From assembly GCF_900109655.1 (NCBI RefSeq), contig NZ_FOAT01000002.1:26299-90298 (forward strand): DNA of 64,000 nt, given 5' to 3'. The DNA is from Hominimerdicola alba. Lineage in GTDB: Bacteria > Bacillota > Clostridia > Oscillospirales > Ruminococcaceae. This document shows, piece after piece, positions 34,471 to 43,855 of the stretch (its first letter is position 1; every line of letters starts with the position of its first letter). The notes beneath the pieces are model-generated. The model did not search any database and was not told the DNA's origin. It saw only the letters and a list, made by a program, of their open reading frames with translations. The position numbers and the translations under genes are program-made.

Positions 34471-35754
34471 ATGATCCTTGAATATCTCCAAAGCAGCTAC
34501 ATGACGCTGATGCTGCTGACGGGACTGTTCATCATACTCGTTGTCAACCGCAAGACGAAGATAGAAGGGACGCAGACTGCGGGGGCTATGCTTTTGCTGG
34601 TGCTTTTTCTGACGGTATGCGACTTTCTGGAGCCCTGGTGTGTTGAGTACGAAAAGCCCCTGTGGATACTCTACCTTAAAGCTACGCTGGAATACTGGAT
34701 ACACCCTTTGCTGGTGATAATGGAGCTTCATCTGGTGGCGCCAATAAAGCGGAAGTGGCTCCACGCCCTGGTGCTGGTGCCATATACTGTTGATTTTATT
34801 GCGGTATTCGCAAATCTGTTCCACCATGGGCTGATATGCTCCTATAACGAAGACTACGGATTCGTATCGGGAAGCCTGCATTTTCTGCCTGCGGTGACGG
34901 TGATATTCTATATCGCTATGCTGGGTCTGTATTCGATAGGGATCATGGCTAAGGGCGATCTTTCAAAATCCATAATCGTGATATTCATGGTGATATCTAC
35001 CAGTATCACGGTATATCTGGAATACTCCGGAAAGATAGTGGGTCACGTGAACGAAGTGGCTGCATTTGATATTATCATATACTATTATTATCTTTCGGCG
35101 ATATACCACGGCGAAGTTCAGCAGAACCTGAATGACTCAAAGCTGGAGCTCATGCACCGAAACAACGAGTTGCTGATGGCGCAGATCCAGCCCCATTTTA
35201 TAAATAATTCGCTGATGGCGATACAGGCGCGGTGCATAGAATACCCCGAGATATATGAGAGCCTTAAAAACTTCTCGCGGTACCTGAGATCCCATTTCGA
35301 CCAGATAGGCAACCCGAAGCCTATAACTTTTGAGCAGGAGCTTAAAAACATCAAGGCGTATCTTGCGCTGGAAAAGATGAATTTTGGGGACAGGCTGGAA
35401 GTTGAATATGACATAGAATCTGAGGATTTTCTTTTGCCGTCACTGACGGTGGAGCCTTTGGTGGAAAACGCGGTGCGTCATGCTATCGCGGCGAGGGAAT
35501 TCGGCGGCACGGTAAGGATAATACAGCGCGATGAGGAATTCGGCGTTATTATAGAAGTGCATGATATCGGCAAGGGAGAGCTCAACCTTACCGACAAGCA
35601 GGAGAAGCGCCGCGGTATCGGTGTGCGTAACGTCCGTGCAAGGCTTGCGGTGGACGGCAAGGGTATGCTTGAACTGATACCCGAAGAAAACGGCATATGC
35701 GCCCGTGTGACCCTCATTGATGTGGAGTATGAAGAAGGGAGCGAAAAGATATGA
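34471..35754 (+). CDS. LytS-like membrane sensor histidine kinase
   Basis: The 427-residue kinase has six or seven membrane helices in the first 220 residues. A HisKA_7TM/LytS-type phosphoacceptor follows (AQIQPHFINNSLMAIQARC), then an ATPase domain with N box (VEPLVENAVRHAI) and G box (RGIGVRNVRARL). This kinase class usually signals on envelope state, peptides or carbohydrates. It overlaps the regulator gene by four bases. Confidence 0.93.
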   Translation: MILEYLQSSYMTLMLLTGLFIILVVNRKTKIEGTQTAGAMLLLVLFLTVCDFLEPWCVEYEKPLWILYLKATLEYWIHPLLVIMELHLVAPIKRKWLHALVLVPYTVDFIAVFANLFHHGLICSYNEDYGFVSGSLHFLPAVTVIFYIAMLGLYSIGIMAKGDLSKSIIVIFMVISTSITVYLEYSGKIVGHVNEVAAFDIIIYYYYLSAIYHGEVQQNLNDSKLELMHRNNELLMAQIQPHFINNSLMAIQARCIEYPEIYESLKNFSRYLRSHFDQIGNPKPITFEQELKNIKAYLALEKMNFGDRLEVEYDIESEDFLLPSLTVEPLVENAVRHAIAAREFGGTVRIIQRDEEFGVIIEVHDIGKGELNLTDKQEKRRGIGVRNVRARLAVDGKGMLELIPEENGICARVTLIDVEYEEGSEKI

Positions 35755-36485
35755 CTACTATATTTGCTGATGACAGCGGTGCTGCTCTGGTAATGATGGA
35801 TCTTTTTCTGAAAAAGATAGACCCCGAGGGCACCCATCTTTCGGCTGGGTCGGTGACAGATGCGATGGCTCTGATGGAGGAACATGAGGCAGATGTGCTG
35901 TTCCTTGATATTGAGATGCCGGGTATCAACGGTATAATCGGGGCGCATTATCTTGAAGCTTCATACCCTAAGCTGAATATAATATTCGTGACGGGACACC
36001 CTGAGTACGCCCTTGACGCGCTGAAAGTATACCCCAGCGGGTTCATTGAGAAGCCATTTGACGAGGACGATATCCGCGAAGCTTTGAGAAATCTGAGATA
36101 TCCCATCGAACAGGCTGTGAAGAAGCCTTTGAAGATATCCTGCGGAGAGAGATTCACAGTTATGCTGAATGACAGCGAGTTCGCATTTGAGCACAAGCTG
36201 ACAATGGAGCTGTTTGCATATCTGGTATACAAGAACGGTGAGGTATCCTCAAATGCCGAGCTTATCGATGTTCTGTACGAGGGCGATTTCGACAAGGAAG
36301 AAGAACTGAGGGCGCTGTTCAAGGATATGCGGGGCTGTTTTGAAGATGCGGGGGTCAACAACATGATCGTGAAGCGCCACGGCTGCACGACCCTGAACAG
36401 TGCTTTATACGATATCGAGGGAGAGCTTTCCGATATTGCGGTGCAGTATGGCTGGAGTACGGAAACACTGCCGCGGAATGAATAG
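35751..36485 (+). CDS. Response regulator with SARP/winged-helix-like output
   Basis: The 244-residue protein has a receiver domain (1-120) with ADDS, the phosphoacceptor Asp in LFLDIEMPGING, VTG, and Lys in EKPFDEDD. The output region (about 130-225) is not LytTR, the usual partner of LytS kinases; it looks like an OmpR/SARP winged helix (TMELFAYLVYKNGEVSSNAEL, LRALFKDMRGCFEDAGV). The RR may control the GH8 gene 160 bases downstream or the efflux operon upstream. This is inference. Confidence 0.9.
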   Translation: MTTIFADDSGAALVMMDLFLKKIDPEGTHLSAGSVTDAMALMEEHEADVLFLDIEMPGINGIIGAHYLEASYPKLNIIFVTGHPEYALDALKVYPSGFIEKPFDEDDIREALRNLRYPIEQAVKKPLKISCGERFTVMLNDSEFAFEHKLTMELFAYLVYKNGEVSSNAELIDVLYEGDFDKEEELRALFKDMRGCFEDAGVNNMIVKRHGCTTLNSALYDIEGELSDIAVQYGWSTETLPRNE

Positions 36486-36649
36486 ATAAATGGACATTTT
36501 GGATCTTACAGCTGCTTCGGCGGCTGTATTTTTTTGCCAAAAATGGGAAGTCGGGAGCAATTTTTGGGTAGACTTTGGCGGTACAGCATGATAAAATCAT
36601 AGTGATGAAAATCAACCGAAAGTAAAGAATATCAACTCGGAGGTACATG

Positions 36650-37807
36650 ATGGAAAACAGGAAATACCGCAACGCTTTTGCGGAGATAGGCAAGACAGAT
36701 GCTGAGATATCGGCTAGGCTGGAGAGTATTGTACAGGAATTTTTCTACGGTGAGGACAGCTTTTATCACGAGAACGGCGATACAGGTTACTTTGAAGACA
36801 CGGGAAATCACGATGCAAGGACAGAAGGAATGTCCTACGGCATGATGATGGCTGTTCAGCTGGATAAAAAGGATATTTTTGATAAGATATGGAAATGGTC
36901 GAAGAAGTATATGTACCTGACTGAGGGTGAGAATGAGGGCTATTTCAGGTGGTCCTGCGGTGTGGACGGCAGAAGTTTTGCTGAAGGTCCTGCCCCCGAT
37001 GGTGAGGAATTCTACGCAATGGCGCTGTTTTTCGCTTCCCACAGATGGGGTGACGGCGAGGGGATATTCAACTATTCTCATGAGGCAAAAGAGATTCTCC
37101 GTGCCTGTGTTCACAAGGGTGAAAACGGCAGGGCAGGTGCGCCCATGTGGAACAGGGATAACAAGCTGATACTCTTTATTCCCGGTTCTGATTTTTCTGA
37201 CGCTTCATATCATCTGCCCCATTTTTACGAGCTTTTTGCAAAGTGGGCTTACGAGGAAGACAGAGAGTTCTTCGCACAGGCGGCTGAGGCAAGCCGTGAT
37301 TATATTGCGAAGTCCTGCCACCCTGTTACAGGCATGAACCCCGAGTACGGCGAGTTTGACGGTTCTCCCATGTCGCGCCCCCTGCCGTGGGCTAAGGAAA
37401 GACATGACTGGTTCTACAGCGATGCTTACCGAACCGCCGCTAATATCGGGCTTGACAGGTCATGGGGCGGAAGAGATGAACGTCTGGTGGATGCGGTGAA
37501 GCGTTTGCAGTACACCCTGGGTGTAACTAACAAGAAGTCGCCTTTTATGACCTATGAGGTGGATGGTACTCCCCTTGATGAACCCGCAAGGCACCCGGTA
37601 GGTCTGCTTGCGACAACTGCACAGGCATCTCTGGCGATAAGTGAACCGCTTTCTTTCGATGCAGAGGACAAGTCGGTTCGCCTTGCCGCAGAATGGGTAG
37701 AACGTTTCTGGAACGAACCTCTCCGCAAAGGCGACAGGCGCTATTACGATAACTGTTTGTATCTGTTCGCTTTCCTCGCACTCAGCGGAAATTATAAGGT
37801 ATGGTAA
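36650..37807 (+). CDS. GH8 reducing-end xylose-releasing exo-oligoxylanase
   Basis: The protein (385 residues from the second of two adjacent ATGs, which has better spacing to GGAGG) is a GH8 (alpha/alpha)6 barrel. The acid Glu is in ARTEGMSYGMM, near residue 60. YFRWSCG, GPAPDGEEFYAMALFFAS and SPFMTYEVDGTPLDEPARHPVGLLA match the Rex subgroup (EC 3.2.1.156), which clips xylose from the reducing end of xylo-oligosaccharides. No signal peptide: it acts inside the cell. It stands alone with a terminator after it. Confidence 0.9.
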   Translation: MENRKYRNAFAEIGKTDAEISARLESIVQEFFYGEDSFYHENGDTGYFEDTGNHDARTEGMSYGMMMAVQLDKKDIFDKIWKWSKKYMYLTEGENEGYFRWSCGVDGRSFAEGPAPDGEEFYAMALFFASHRWGDGEGIFNYSHEAKEILRACVHKGENGRAGAPMWNRDNKLILFIPGSDFSDASYHLPHFYELFAKWAYEEDREFFAQAAEASRDYIAKSCHPVTGMNPEYGEFDGSPMSRPLPWAKERHDWFYSDAYRTAANIGLDRSWGGRDERLVDAVKRLQYTLGVTNKKSPFMTYEVDGTPLDEPARHPVGLLATTAQASLAISEPLSFDAEDKSVRLAAEWVERFWNEPLRKGDRRYYDNCLYLFAFLALSGNYKVW

Positions 37808-37813
37808 AAATTT

Positions 37814-37837
37814 GAGGACGGTGTTCATGCCGTCCTC
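37814..37837 (+). terminator. Terminator of the GH8 gene
   Basis: GAGGACGG pairs with CCGTCCTC, followed by GTTTTTTAT. Confidence 0.9.
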
Positions 37838-37860
37838 GTTTTTTATAGTATACAAAAACA

Positions 37861-37885
37861 GCGGACAGAATGTGTATCTGTCCGC
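37861..37885 (-). terminator. Terminator of glmS
   Basis: GCGGACAG pairs with CTGTCCGC; on the minus strand TGTTTTTG follows. Confidence 0.85.
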
Positions 37886-37893
37886 CATTGGAA

Positions 37894-39732
37894 TTATTCA
37901 ACTGTAACGCTCTTAGCAAGGTTTCTGGGCTTATCTACGTCGAGACCCTTAGCAACTGAGATATAGTATCCGAGAAGCTGGAGGGGGACAACTGCAAGGC
38001 TTGCCGCGAAGAGGGGGTCAGTCTTGGGGACGTAAGCTGTGAAATCAGCTGTATCCTCAACGCTGTAATTGCCGTAGGAAGTCAGACCCATGATATAGGC
38101 ACCTCTGGACTTGCATTCCACCATGTTTGAAACGGTCTTTTCAAACAGCGCCTGCTGAGAGAGCACGCTGATAACGAGAGTGCCGTTTTCGATAAGGCTG
38201 ATAGGACCATGCTTCAGCTCGCCTGCTGCGTAAGCCTCCGAGTGGATATAGCTTATCTCCTTCATTTTCAGCGAACCTTCAAGGCTTACTGCGTAGTCGA
38301 TACCTCTGCCGATGAAGAAAGCATCACGGATATTTGCAAACTTGGAAGCGAACCACTGTATCCTTTCCTTATCTTCAAGTATCTTAGCCACCTTATCGGG
38401 GATAGTCTGTATCTCTTCAAGAAGTTCAGCAAGTCTTTCGTCGGATATCTCGCCGCGTACTTTAGCAAACTTCATAGCCAGCAGATAAGTTGCGATAAGC
38501 TGAGTGCTGTATGCCTTGGTTGTGGCAACTGATATCTCGGGACCTGCAAGGGTGTAGAACACGCTGTCGGCTTCACGAGCGATGTTCGAGCCCACAACAT
38601 TAACGATACCCAGTGTCTTGATGCCGTTTTCCTTAGCAAGAGTAAGTGCGGCACGGCTGTCGGCAGTTTCGCCCGACTGGCTTATGATAATAACAAGACT
38701 GTTCTTGTTGAAAGGAGTTTTTCTGTATCTGAACTCGCTGGCGAGCTCAACTCTCACGGGGATAGAGGTAAGTTCCTCGATGACGTACTGAGCCGCAACG
38801 CCTACGTGGTAAGCAGAGCCGCAGGCAACGATGTATATCTGGCTAAGCGCCTGAACTTCCTCATCGGTAAGACCGAATTCGGAAAGCACGATATCGCCGT
38901 CCTTAACAACGGAGTTGATAGTATCCTTTATTACCTTGGGCTGCTCGTGTATCTCTTTGAGCATGAAGTGCTCATAGCCGCCTTTTTCGGCTGCTTCGGC
39001 ATTCCACTTTATCTCGGTGATCTCCTTGGAGATCTCCTCGCGCTCGATATTGAAGAAAGTAACATTACCCTTTTCAAGCTTTGCGATCTCGTGGTTGCCG
39101 ATATAGTATACGTTTCTTGTATATTTCAGTATAGCGGGAACGTCAGAAGCCACATAGGTCTCGCCGTTAGCGATACCTATGATCATGGGGCTGTCCTTAC
39201 GTGCGGTATATATCTCCTGAGGATAATCCTTGAACATAACGCAGAGAGCATAGCTTCCGCGGATACGTATCATAGCTCTTGCGATGGAATCAACAGGACC
39301 CTCGCCGTACTTGCGGTAGTAATAGTCGATAAGTTTAACAGCTACTTCGGTATCGGTAGCAGACTTGAATGTATAGCCTGCCTTTACCAGCTTGTCGCGG
39401 AGTTCCTGATAATTCTCGATGATGCCGTTATGCACAGCGATGACATTTTCATCATCGGTAGCATGGGGGTGGGCATTAAGTGCGGAGGGTTCGCCGTGGG
39501 TAGCCCATCTGGTATGACCTATACCGCAGCAGCCTTTAACTGCCTTGCCGCCGTCTGTCATATTAACAAGGACTTCCAGCTTGCCTTTTTCCTTAATTAT
39601 CTCGGTATCTCTCTCGCCGTCGCGTACAGCTATACCTGCTGAATCGTAGCCTCTGTATTCAAGCTTGGAAAGTCCGTCAAGCAGCACGGGAGCAGCCTGA
39701 TGGTCACCTGTAAAACCAACTATACCACACAT
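37894..39732 (-). CDS. glmS: Glucosamine-6-phosphate synthase
   Basis: The 612-residue enzyme makes glucosamine-6-phosphate from fructose-6-phosphate and glutamine, the first step to UDP-GlcNAc and peptidoglycan. The N-terminal glutaminase starts MCGIVGFTGDHQ with Cys2 as nucleophile. It is followed by two SIS domains (ACGSAYHVGVAAQYVIEEL, ISQSGETADSRAAL) and ends with DKPRNLAKSVTVE. Full length. The leader is only about 60 bases, so no glmS ribozyme is present, unlike in many Firmicutes. Confidence 0.97.
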   Translation of the reverse strand: MCGIVGFTGDHQAAPVLLDGLSKLEYRGYDSAGIAVRDGERDTEIIKEKGKLEVLVNMTDGGKAVKGCCGIGHTRWATHGEPSALNAHPHATDDENVIAVHNGIIENYQELRDKLVKAGYTFKSATDTEVAVKLIDYYYRKYGEGPVDSIARAMIRIRGSYALCVMFKDYPQEIYTARKDSPMIIGIANGETYVASDVPAILKYTRNVYYIGNHEIAKLEKGNVTFFNIEREEISKEITEIKWNAEAAEKGGYEHFMLKEIHEQPKVIKDTINSVVKDGDIVLSEFGLTDEEVQALSQIYIVACGSAYHVGVAAQYVIEELTSIPVRVELASEFRYRKTPFNKNSLVIIISQSGETADSRAALTLAKENGIKTLGIVNVVGSNIAREADSVFYTLAGPEISVATTKAYSTQLIATYLLAMKFAKVRGEISDERLAELLEEIQTIPDKVAKILEDKERIQWFASKFANIRDAFFIGRGIDYAVSLEGSLKMKEISYIHSEAYAAGELKHGPISLIENGTLVISVLSQQALFEKTVSNMVECKSRGAYIMGLTSYGNYSVEDTADFTAYVPKTDPLFAASLAVVPLQLLGYYISVAKGLDVDKPRNLAKSVTVE

Positions 39733-39791
39733 TATATATTACCTCCAATATCCGGTTTTATTCTCTTAAATGGCTATAAACACCTAGGATG

Positions 39792-39820
39792 ATTATATCA
39801 GAAATTTAACGAAGTGTCAA
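39792..39820 (-). promoter_or_regulatory. glmS promoter
   Basis: On the minus strand TTGACA (39815-39820) and TATAAT (39792-39797), both consensus, are 17 bases apart. Confidence 0.88.
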
Positions 39821-40029
39821 TAGTATAGTTTATTTTTTAGGGTGGGGGAGTATTCATAGATAAGCTGCCAAAGCTTTCATCTTTGGCATTCGACGCAAGA
39901 TTGCTGTGTTTTTACTCAATCAGATGAAAATATTGTGAAATGGGTGGAAATTCTGATGTGTTTGTGTTATAATATAATTTGGTATATTTTCTGCCGTTTT
40001 AAGGACAGAATACAGAATGGAGAATGTAA

Positions 40030-41310
40030 ATGGCGATCAGATATGACAGATCGGTGATCGGGGAGGGTATGACCCTTACTCAGATAATTGACCCGAAATA
40101 CAAAACTAATATCGTCAGGGTCAGGTTCGTTGTGCCTGTTGACCCTGATAACACAGGTGCAAATTCCCTGCTGATGTCCCTGCTGGTGACTTCAAACTCC
40201 GAGGTGAAGTCGCGCAGTGAGCTTTCATCGAAGTTCATGGGTCTTTACGGTACTTCCATCGGCTCGATATCGGGAAATGTCAGCGATTATCAGGCTATGG
40301 GGATTTCCATGAACATGATAATGGACAAGTACACCATCGGCGGTGAGGTGATATCCGAGGAAGCTGTAAGGCAGCTGCTTTTATGCGTTTTCAGCCCTGA
40401 TATCACTGATGGTAAGTTCAACGAGAATTACTTCAAGCTGAGAAAGCAGGAGCTTCTTGATAATATTGCGGCTTCGGTGAATGACAAGAGGACTTATGCT
40501 TTCATCAAGGCTAAGGAAGTTATTTACGAGGGCGAGCCTGCGGCTTACACAGACTTCGGTACTGCTGAGAGGGCAGAGAGCATCACTCAGGAAGAGCTGA
40601 TGGCGCAGTACAAATATCTTCTGGAAAGTGCTGTTATCGATGTTACGGTATGCGGCGGCGGTGAGATAGACGGCGCTGTTAAGATGCTGAAAGATGCTTT
40701 TTCAAAGCTGGAGAGGAAGAATGTGGTAAAGGTCAATTACCGCACCTTATCGGCTTTGAAGCCTGAAGTATGCGTGAAAGAGGAATTCATGGACGTTAAG
40801 CAGTGCAAGATGTTCATGGCTTACAAATCGAGCTGCGAGGATATTTATGTGTGCAAGCTGATGTCCTGTCTGCTGGGCGGTTCGGCGTTTTCTAAGCTGT
40901 TCCTCAATGTCAGGGAGAAGCTTTCACTCTGCTATGGCTGTGATAGCTATTACAGCGAGCTGAAAGGCGTTATGCTGATAGAGAGCGGTGTGGACGCTGT
41001 GAATATCGAAAAGGCGCAGGAAGCTATCCGTGAGCAGGTAAAGACTCTTCAGGAGGGCGGATTTACCGAAGAAGAGCTGGAGAACACAAAGATGTTCATA
41101 AAGAGCAACTTTATGGCGAATTACGATTCTGAGTGGGATATGGCTGCCTGGTACAGGGCTCAGGATTCCCGCGGTACGGCTTATACTCCCGAGGAGGTAT
41201 GTGACATCATCGACCGCATAACTGCAGAGCAGGTGACTGAGTGCGCAAAGAGCTTCAAGGAGGACACGGTGTTCGTGCTGAAAGCAAAGGAGGATACTGC
41301 CGATGAATAA
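40030..41310 (+). CDS. M16 peptidase-like protein, non-catalytic partner (YmfF-like)
   Basis: The 426-residue protein has the M16 two-lobe fold but no HxxEH zinc motif in the N-terminal half, so it should not bind zinc. The C-terminal substrate-binding pattern is kept (LNVREKLSLCYGCDSYYSE). It overlaps the next M16 gene by eight bases. In the family, an inactive R-Y-containing subunit often pairs with an active HxxEH subunit, as in YmfF-YmfH. A TATAAT box sits about 60 bases upstream with a poor -35. Confidence 0.9.
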   Translation: MAIRYDRSVIGEGMTLTQIIDPKYKTNIVRVRFVVPVDPDNTGANSLLMSLLVTSNSEVKSRSELSSKFMGLYGTSIGSISGNVSDYQAMGISMNMIMDKYTIGGEVISEEAVRQLLLCVFSPDITDGKFNENYFKLRKQELLDNIAASVNDKRTYAFIKAKEVIYEGEPAAYTDFGTAERAESITQEELMAQYKYLLESAVIDVTVCGGGEIDGAVKMLKDAFSKLERKNVVKVNYRTLSALKPEVCVKEEFMDVKQCKMFMAYKSSCEDIYVCKLMSCLLGGSAFSKLFLNVREKLSLCYGCDSYYSELKGVMLIESGVDAVNIEKAQEAIREQVKTLQEGGFTEEELENTKMFIKSNFMANYDSEWDMAAWYRAQDSRGTAYTPEEVCDIIDRITAEQVTECAKSFKEDTVFVLKAKEDTADE

Positions 41311-42586
41311 GGAGATCATTAGGAGCAAGAGATTCGGGGAGCAGTATTCGGTGATACACCACCCATCGGGGCTTGATATACTGATATGGAAGATGGAGAA
41401 TTATTCCACCACCGAGGCGGCTTTCGCTACAAGGTACGGTTCCATAAACACCTGCTTCAAAACTGCGGAGACAGGGGATTTTATTGAAGTTCCCGAGGGT
41501 ATAGCCCACTATCTGGAGCACAAGCTTTTTGAGAGCGAGGATATCCCTGTATTTGAGCTTTACGCTCAGACAGGTGCAAGTGCTAATGCTTTCACTTTCT
41601 TTGACGAGACTGCTTATACTTTCAGCACCTCGAAAAACTGGGAGAGGTCGCTGGAGATCCTTCTGGATTATGTGCAGAAGCCTTATTTCACGAAAGAGAA
41701 TGTGGAAAAGGAAAGGGGCATAATCGCGCAGGAGATAAAAATGTACGAGGATTCGCCGTCCAATGCCTGCTTTTACAATATGCTGAAAGCTATATACAAG
41801 GAGCACCCTGTAAAGATAGATATCGCGGGTACGGTGGAATCCATAGCGCAGATAACTCCCGAACTGCTGTATGACTGCTACAATACCTTTTATAATCTGC
41901 ACAACATGGTGCTTTCAATTGCGGGTAACGTGGACGAAGACAAGGTCATCGAGATATGCGACAGGGTGTTGAAGCCTGCTAAAGACCTTGAACTGGAATG
42001 CAAATTCCCCGAAGAGGGACGCGGCGTTGCAAAGAAGCGCGTGACTGCAAGTTTCCCTGTGGGATTGCCTTTGTTCGATATCGGATTCAAGTGCGCTGCC
42101 TGCGACGGTATGGAGTTTGAGCGGAAAATATCGGTAGCGCGTATGGCACTGAAAATGCTGATAGGTTCTTCTTCACCATTATACCAGCAGCTTTTTGATG
42201 AGGGTCTGCTGAATTCGCAGTTCGGTTACAGTGCGTTCTCATGCAGCGGCAGTTTCTTTGTGTGCATGGTATCGGGTGAATCGAGAGACCCCGACGAGGT
42301 ATACAGAAGACTTCTTGCGGAGATAGAGCGTGTTAAAAAAGAGGGCTTTGACGAAGAAAGCTTCAACGTGGTAAGAAAATCTAGGTACGGTTCGATAGTG
42401 AGAATGTTCGGCAGTGTTGAGGGGCTTACAGATGCTATGACGGTAAGCTACTTCAATGGAACGACCGTTTTTGATGAAGCTGAGCTTCTGGCGGATATTA
42501 CTGCAGAGGATTGCAGGGCAGCCCTTGATGAGCTGTTTGATGAGGAAAATTCCGCTATATCTATAATTGAACCGATAAAGGAGTAA
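41303..42586 (+). CDS. M16 zinc metallopeptidase (YmfH-like)
   Basis: The 427-residue peptidase has the inverted zinc motif HYLEHKLFE (HxxEH) near residue 74 and the distal Glu in ERGIIAQEIKMYEDSP, about 80 residues later. It would form a heterodimer with the gene before it and cleave small peptides in the cytoplasm. In Bacillus, YmfF/YmfH are linked to peptide processing. Seven bases separate it from lgt, so the three genes are likely one transcript. Confidence 0.94.
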   Translation: MNKEIIRSKRFGEQYSVIHHPSGLDILIWKMENYSTTEAAFATRYGSINTCFKTAETGDFIEVPEGIAHYLEHKLFESEDIPVFELYAQTGASANAFTFFDETAYTFSTSKNWERSLEILLDYVQKPYFTKENVEKERGIIAQEIKMYEDSPSNACFYNMLKAIYKEHPVKIDIAGTVESIAQITPELLYDCYNTFYNLHNMVLSIAGNVDEDKVIEICDRVLKPAKDLELECKFPEEGRGVAKKRVTASFPVGLPLFDIGFKCAACDGMEFERKISVARMALKMLIGSSSPLYQQLFDEGLLNSQFGYSAFSCSGSFFVCMVSGESRDPDEVYRRLLAEIERVKKEGFDEESFNVVRKSRYGSIVRMFGSVEGLTDAMTVSYFNGTTVFDEAELLADITAEDCRAALDELFDEENSAISIIEPIKE

Positions 42587-42592
42587 TTTGAA

Positions 42593-43831
42593 ATGAACAT
42601 GAATGTTATGACTGCACTTTGCACCCTTGCAGAGGACACTGCAGCGGTCAGGGAAAAACTCAAGGCGAATCCCGACAAGGTATACTTTCCGAAATTCGGA
42701 AACACGAACAATATATTAAGAGAGGGCATATCCATCGACAGGGCAGCATTTACTGTACCCGGTCTGAATTTTACGGTGTACTGGTACGGTCTGCTGATAG
42801 GTGTGGGCATACTTCTCGCGATGATATACGGCTACAAGAAGATGCGCCCCTGCGGCATTGACCCCGATAGAGCCACAGACGGTGTTATCGGCGGCGTTAT
42901 CGGCGCACTTGTCGGTCTCAGACTTTACTATGTAATATTCAACACCGAGGGTATAACCTTAAAGGATTTCTTTAATTTCCGTGACGGCGGTCTGGGAATA
43001 TACGGCGGTCTTATTGGTGCGATACTTGTGGGCGGAAGCATCATCAAGATCAAAAAGATAAGGCTTTCGGCTATGCTGGACGTTACAGCGCCATGTTTCC
43101 TGATAGGGCAGTGCGTAGGCAGATGGGGCAATTTCTTTAATCAGGAGTGCTTCGGTGTGAACACCGACAAGCCCTGGGGTATGCTTTCATGGAGTACTGC
43201 ACGTTTCCTTTCAGACCATTTAGACTCTCTCCCCGATGCTGACGCATTTGCACCCGTACATCCCTGTTTTCTGTATGAGAGCCTGTGGTGTCTGGTCGGA
43301 TTCATACTGCTGCATCTGTACTTCAAGCACCGTAAGTTCGACGGCGAGATATTTATAATGTATGCAGGCTGGTATGGTCTGGGAAGATTCTTCATAGAGG
43401 GTCTGCGTACCGATTCGCTGTATCTGGGACATATCAGAGTTTCTCAGCTGGTGGCTGGCACATGCGTTATAGCTTCTATAATACTTTGGATAGTTTTCAG
43501 AAGCATCACAAAGCGTTCCGGCAATTACAAGTTCTTCTACGAGACTGAGGTTTCAAAGGCTCAGCTGCATGAATATTCAACCTATGAGGATATGCAGAAA
43601 GAGAAGAAAGAGCTGAAAAAGAAGATAGCTGAGGCTAAGCACAAGGGCGAGAGCTTTGTGGAGCTTGAAAAGGAATACGAGAAAAAGTTCGGCAAGGACG
43701 CGCTGAAAGCTCAGAAGCAGGCGCTTAAAGATGCTGCCGAAAAGGATAAGACAGAAGTTCCCGACGATGGTTACAAGTCCATACTTGCTGATGACGATGA
43801 AGAGGAAAAGAAGGACAGCAGCGAGGATTGA
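42593..43831 (+). CDS. lgt: Prolipoprotein diacylglyceryl transferase, long form
   Basis: The 412-residue enzyme puts diacylglycerol on the lipobox Cys of prolipoproteins. It has seven membrane helices between about 55 and 310, with YGGLIGA and the signature GRWGNFFNQECFG. The usual length is 250-290. Here about 45 residues are added at the N-terminus and about 105 at the C-terminus, the latter a charged coiled coil (KKELKKKIAEAKHKGESF) ending in an acidic tail. Next gene downstream is itself a lipoprotein. Confidence 0.94.
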   Translation: MNMNVMTALCTLAEDTAAVREKLKANPDKVYFPKFGNTNNILREGISIDRAAFTVPGLNFTVYWYGLLIGVGILLAMIYGYKKMRPCGIDPDRATDGVIGGVIGALVGLRLYYVIFNTEGITLKDFFNFRDGGLGIYGGLIGAILVGGSIIKIKKIRLSAMLDVTAPCFLIGQCVGRWGNFFNQECFGVNTDKPWGMLSWSTARFLSDHLDSLPDADAFAPVHPCFLYESLWCLVGFILLHLYFKHRKFDGEIFIMYAGWYGLGRFFIEGLRTDSLYLGHIRVSQLVAGTCVIASIILWIVFRSITKRSGNYKFFYETEVSKAQLHEYSTYEDMQKEKKELKKKIAEAKHKGESFVELEKEYEKKFGKDALKAQKQALKDAAEKDKTEVPDDGYKSILADDDEEEKKDSSED

Positions 43832-43855
43832 TACGGCTGATACAAGGAGATATCA

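Noticed and set aside
39733-39791. Possible glmS ribozyme upstream of glmS
   Set aside because: The consensus promoter at 39792-39820 leaves a leader of only about 60 bases, too short for the ribozyme core.
39866-39888. TGCCAAAG/CTTTGGCA hairpin as a terminator
   Set aside because: The stem is real but no T-run follows on either strand, so a terminator call is not supported.
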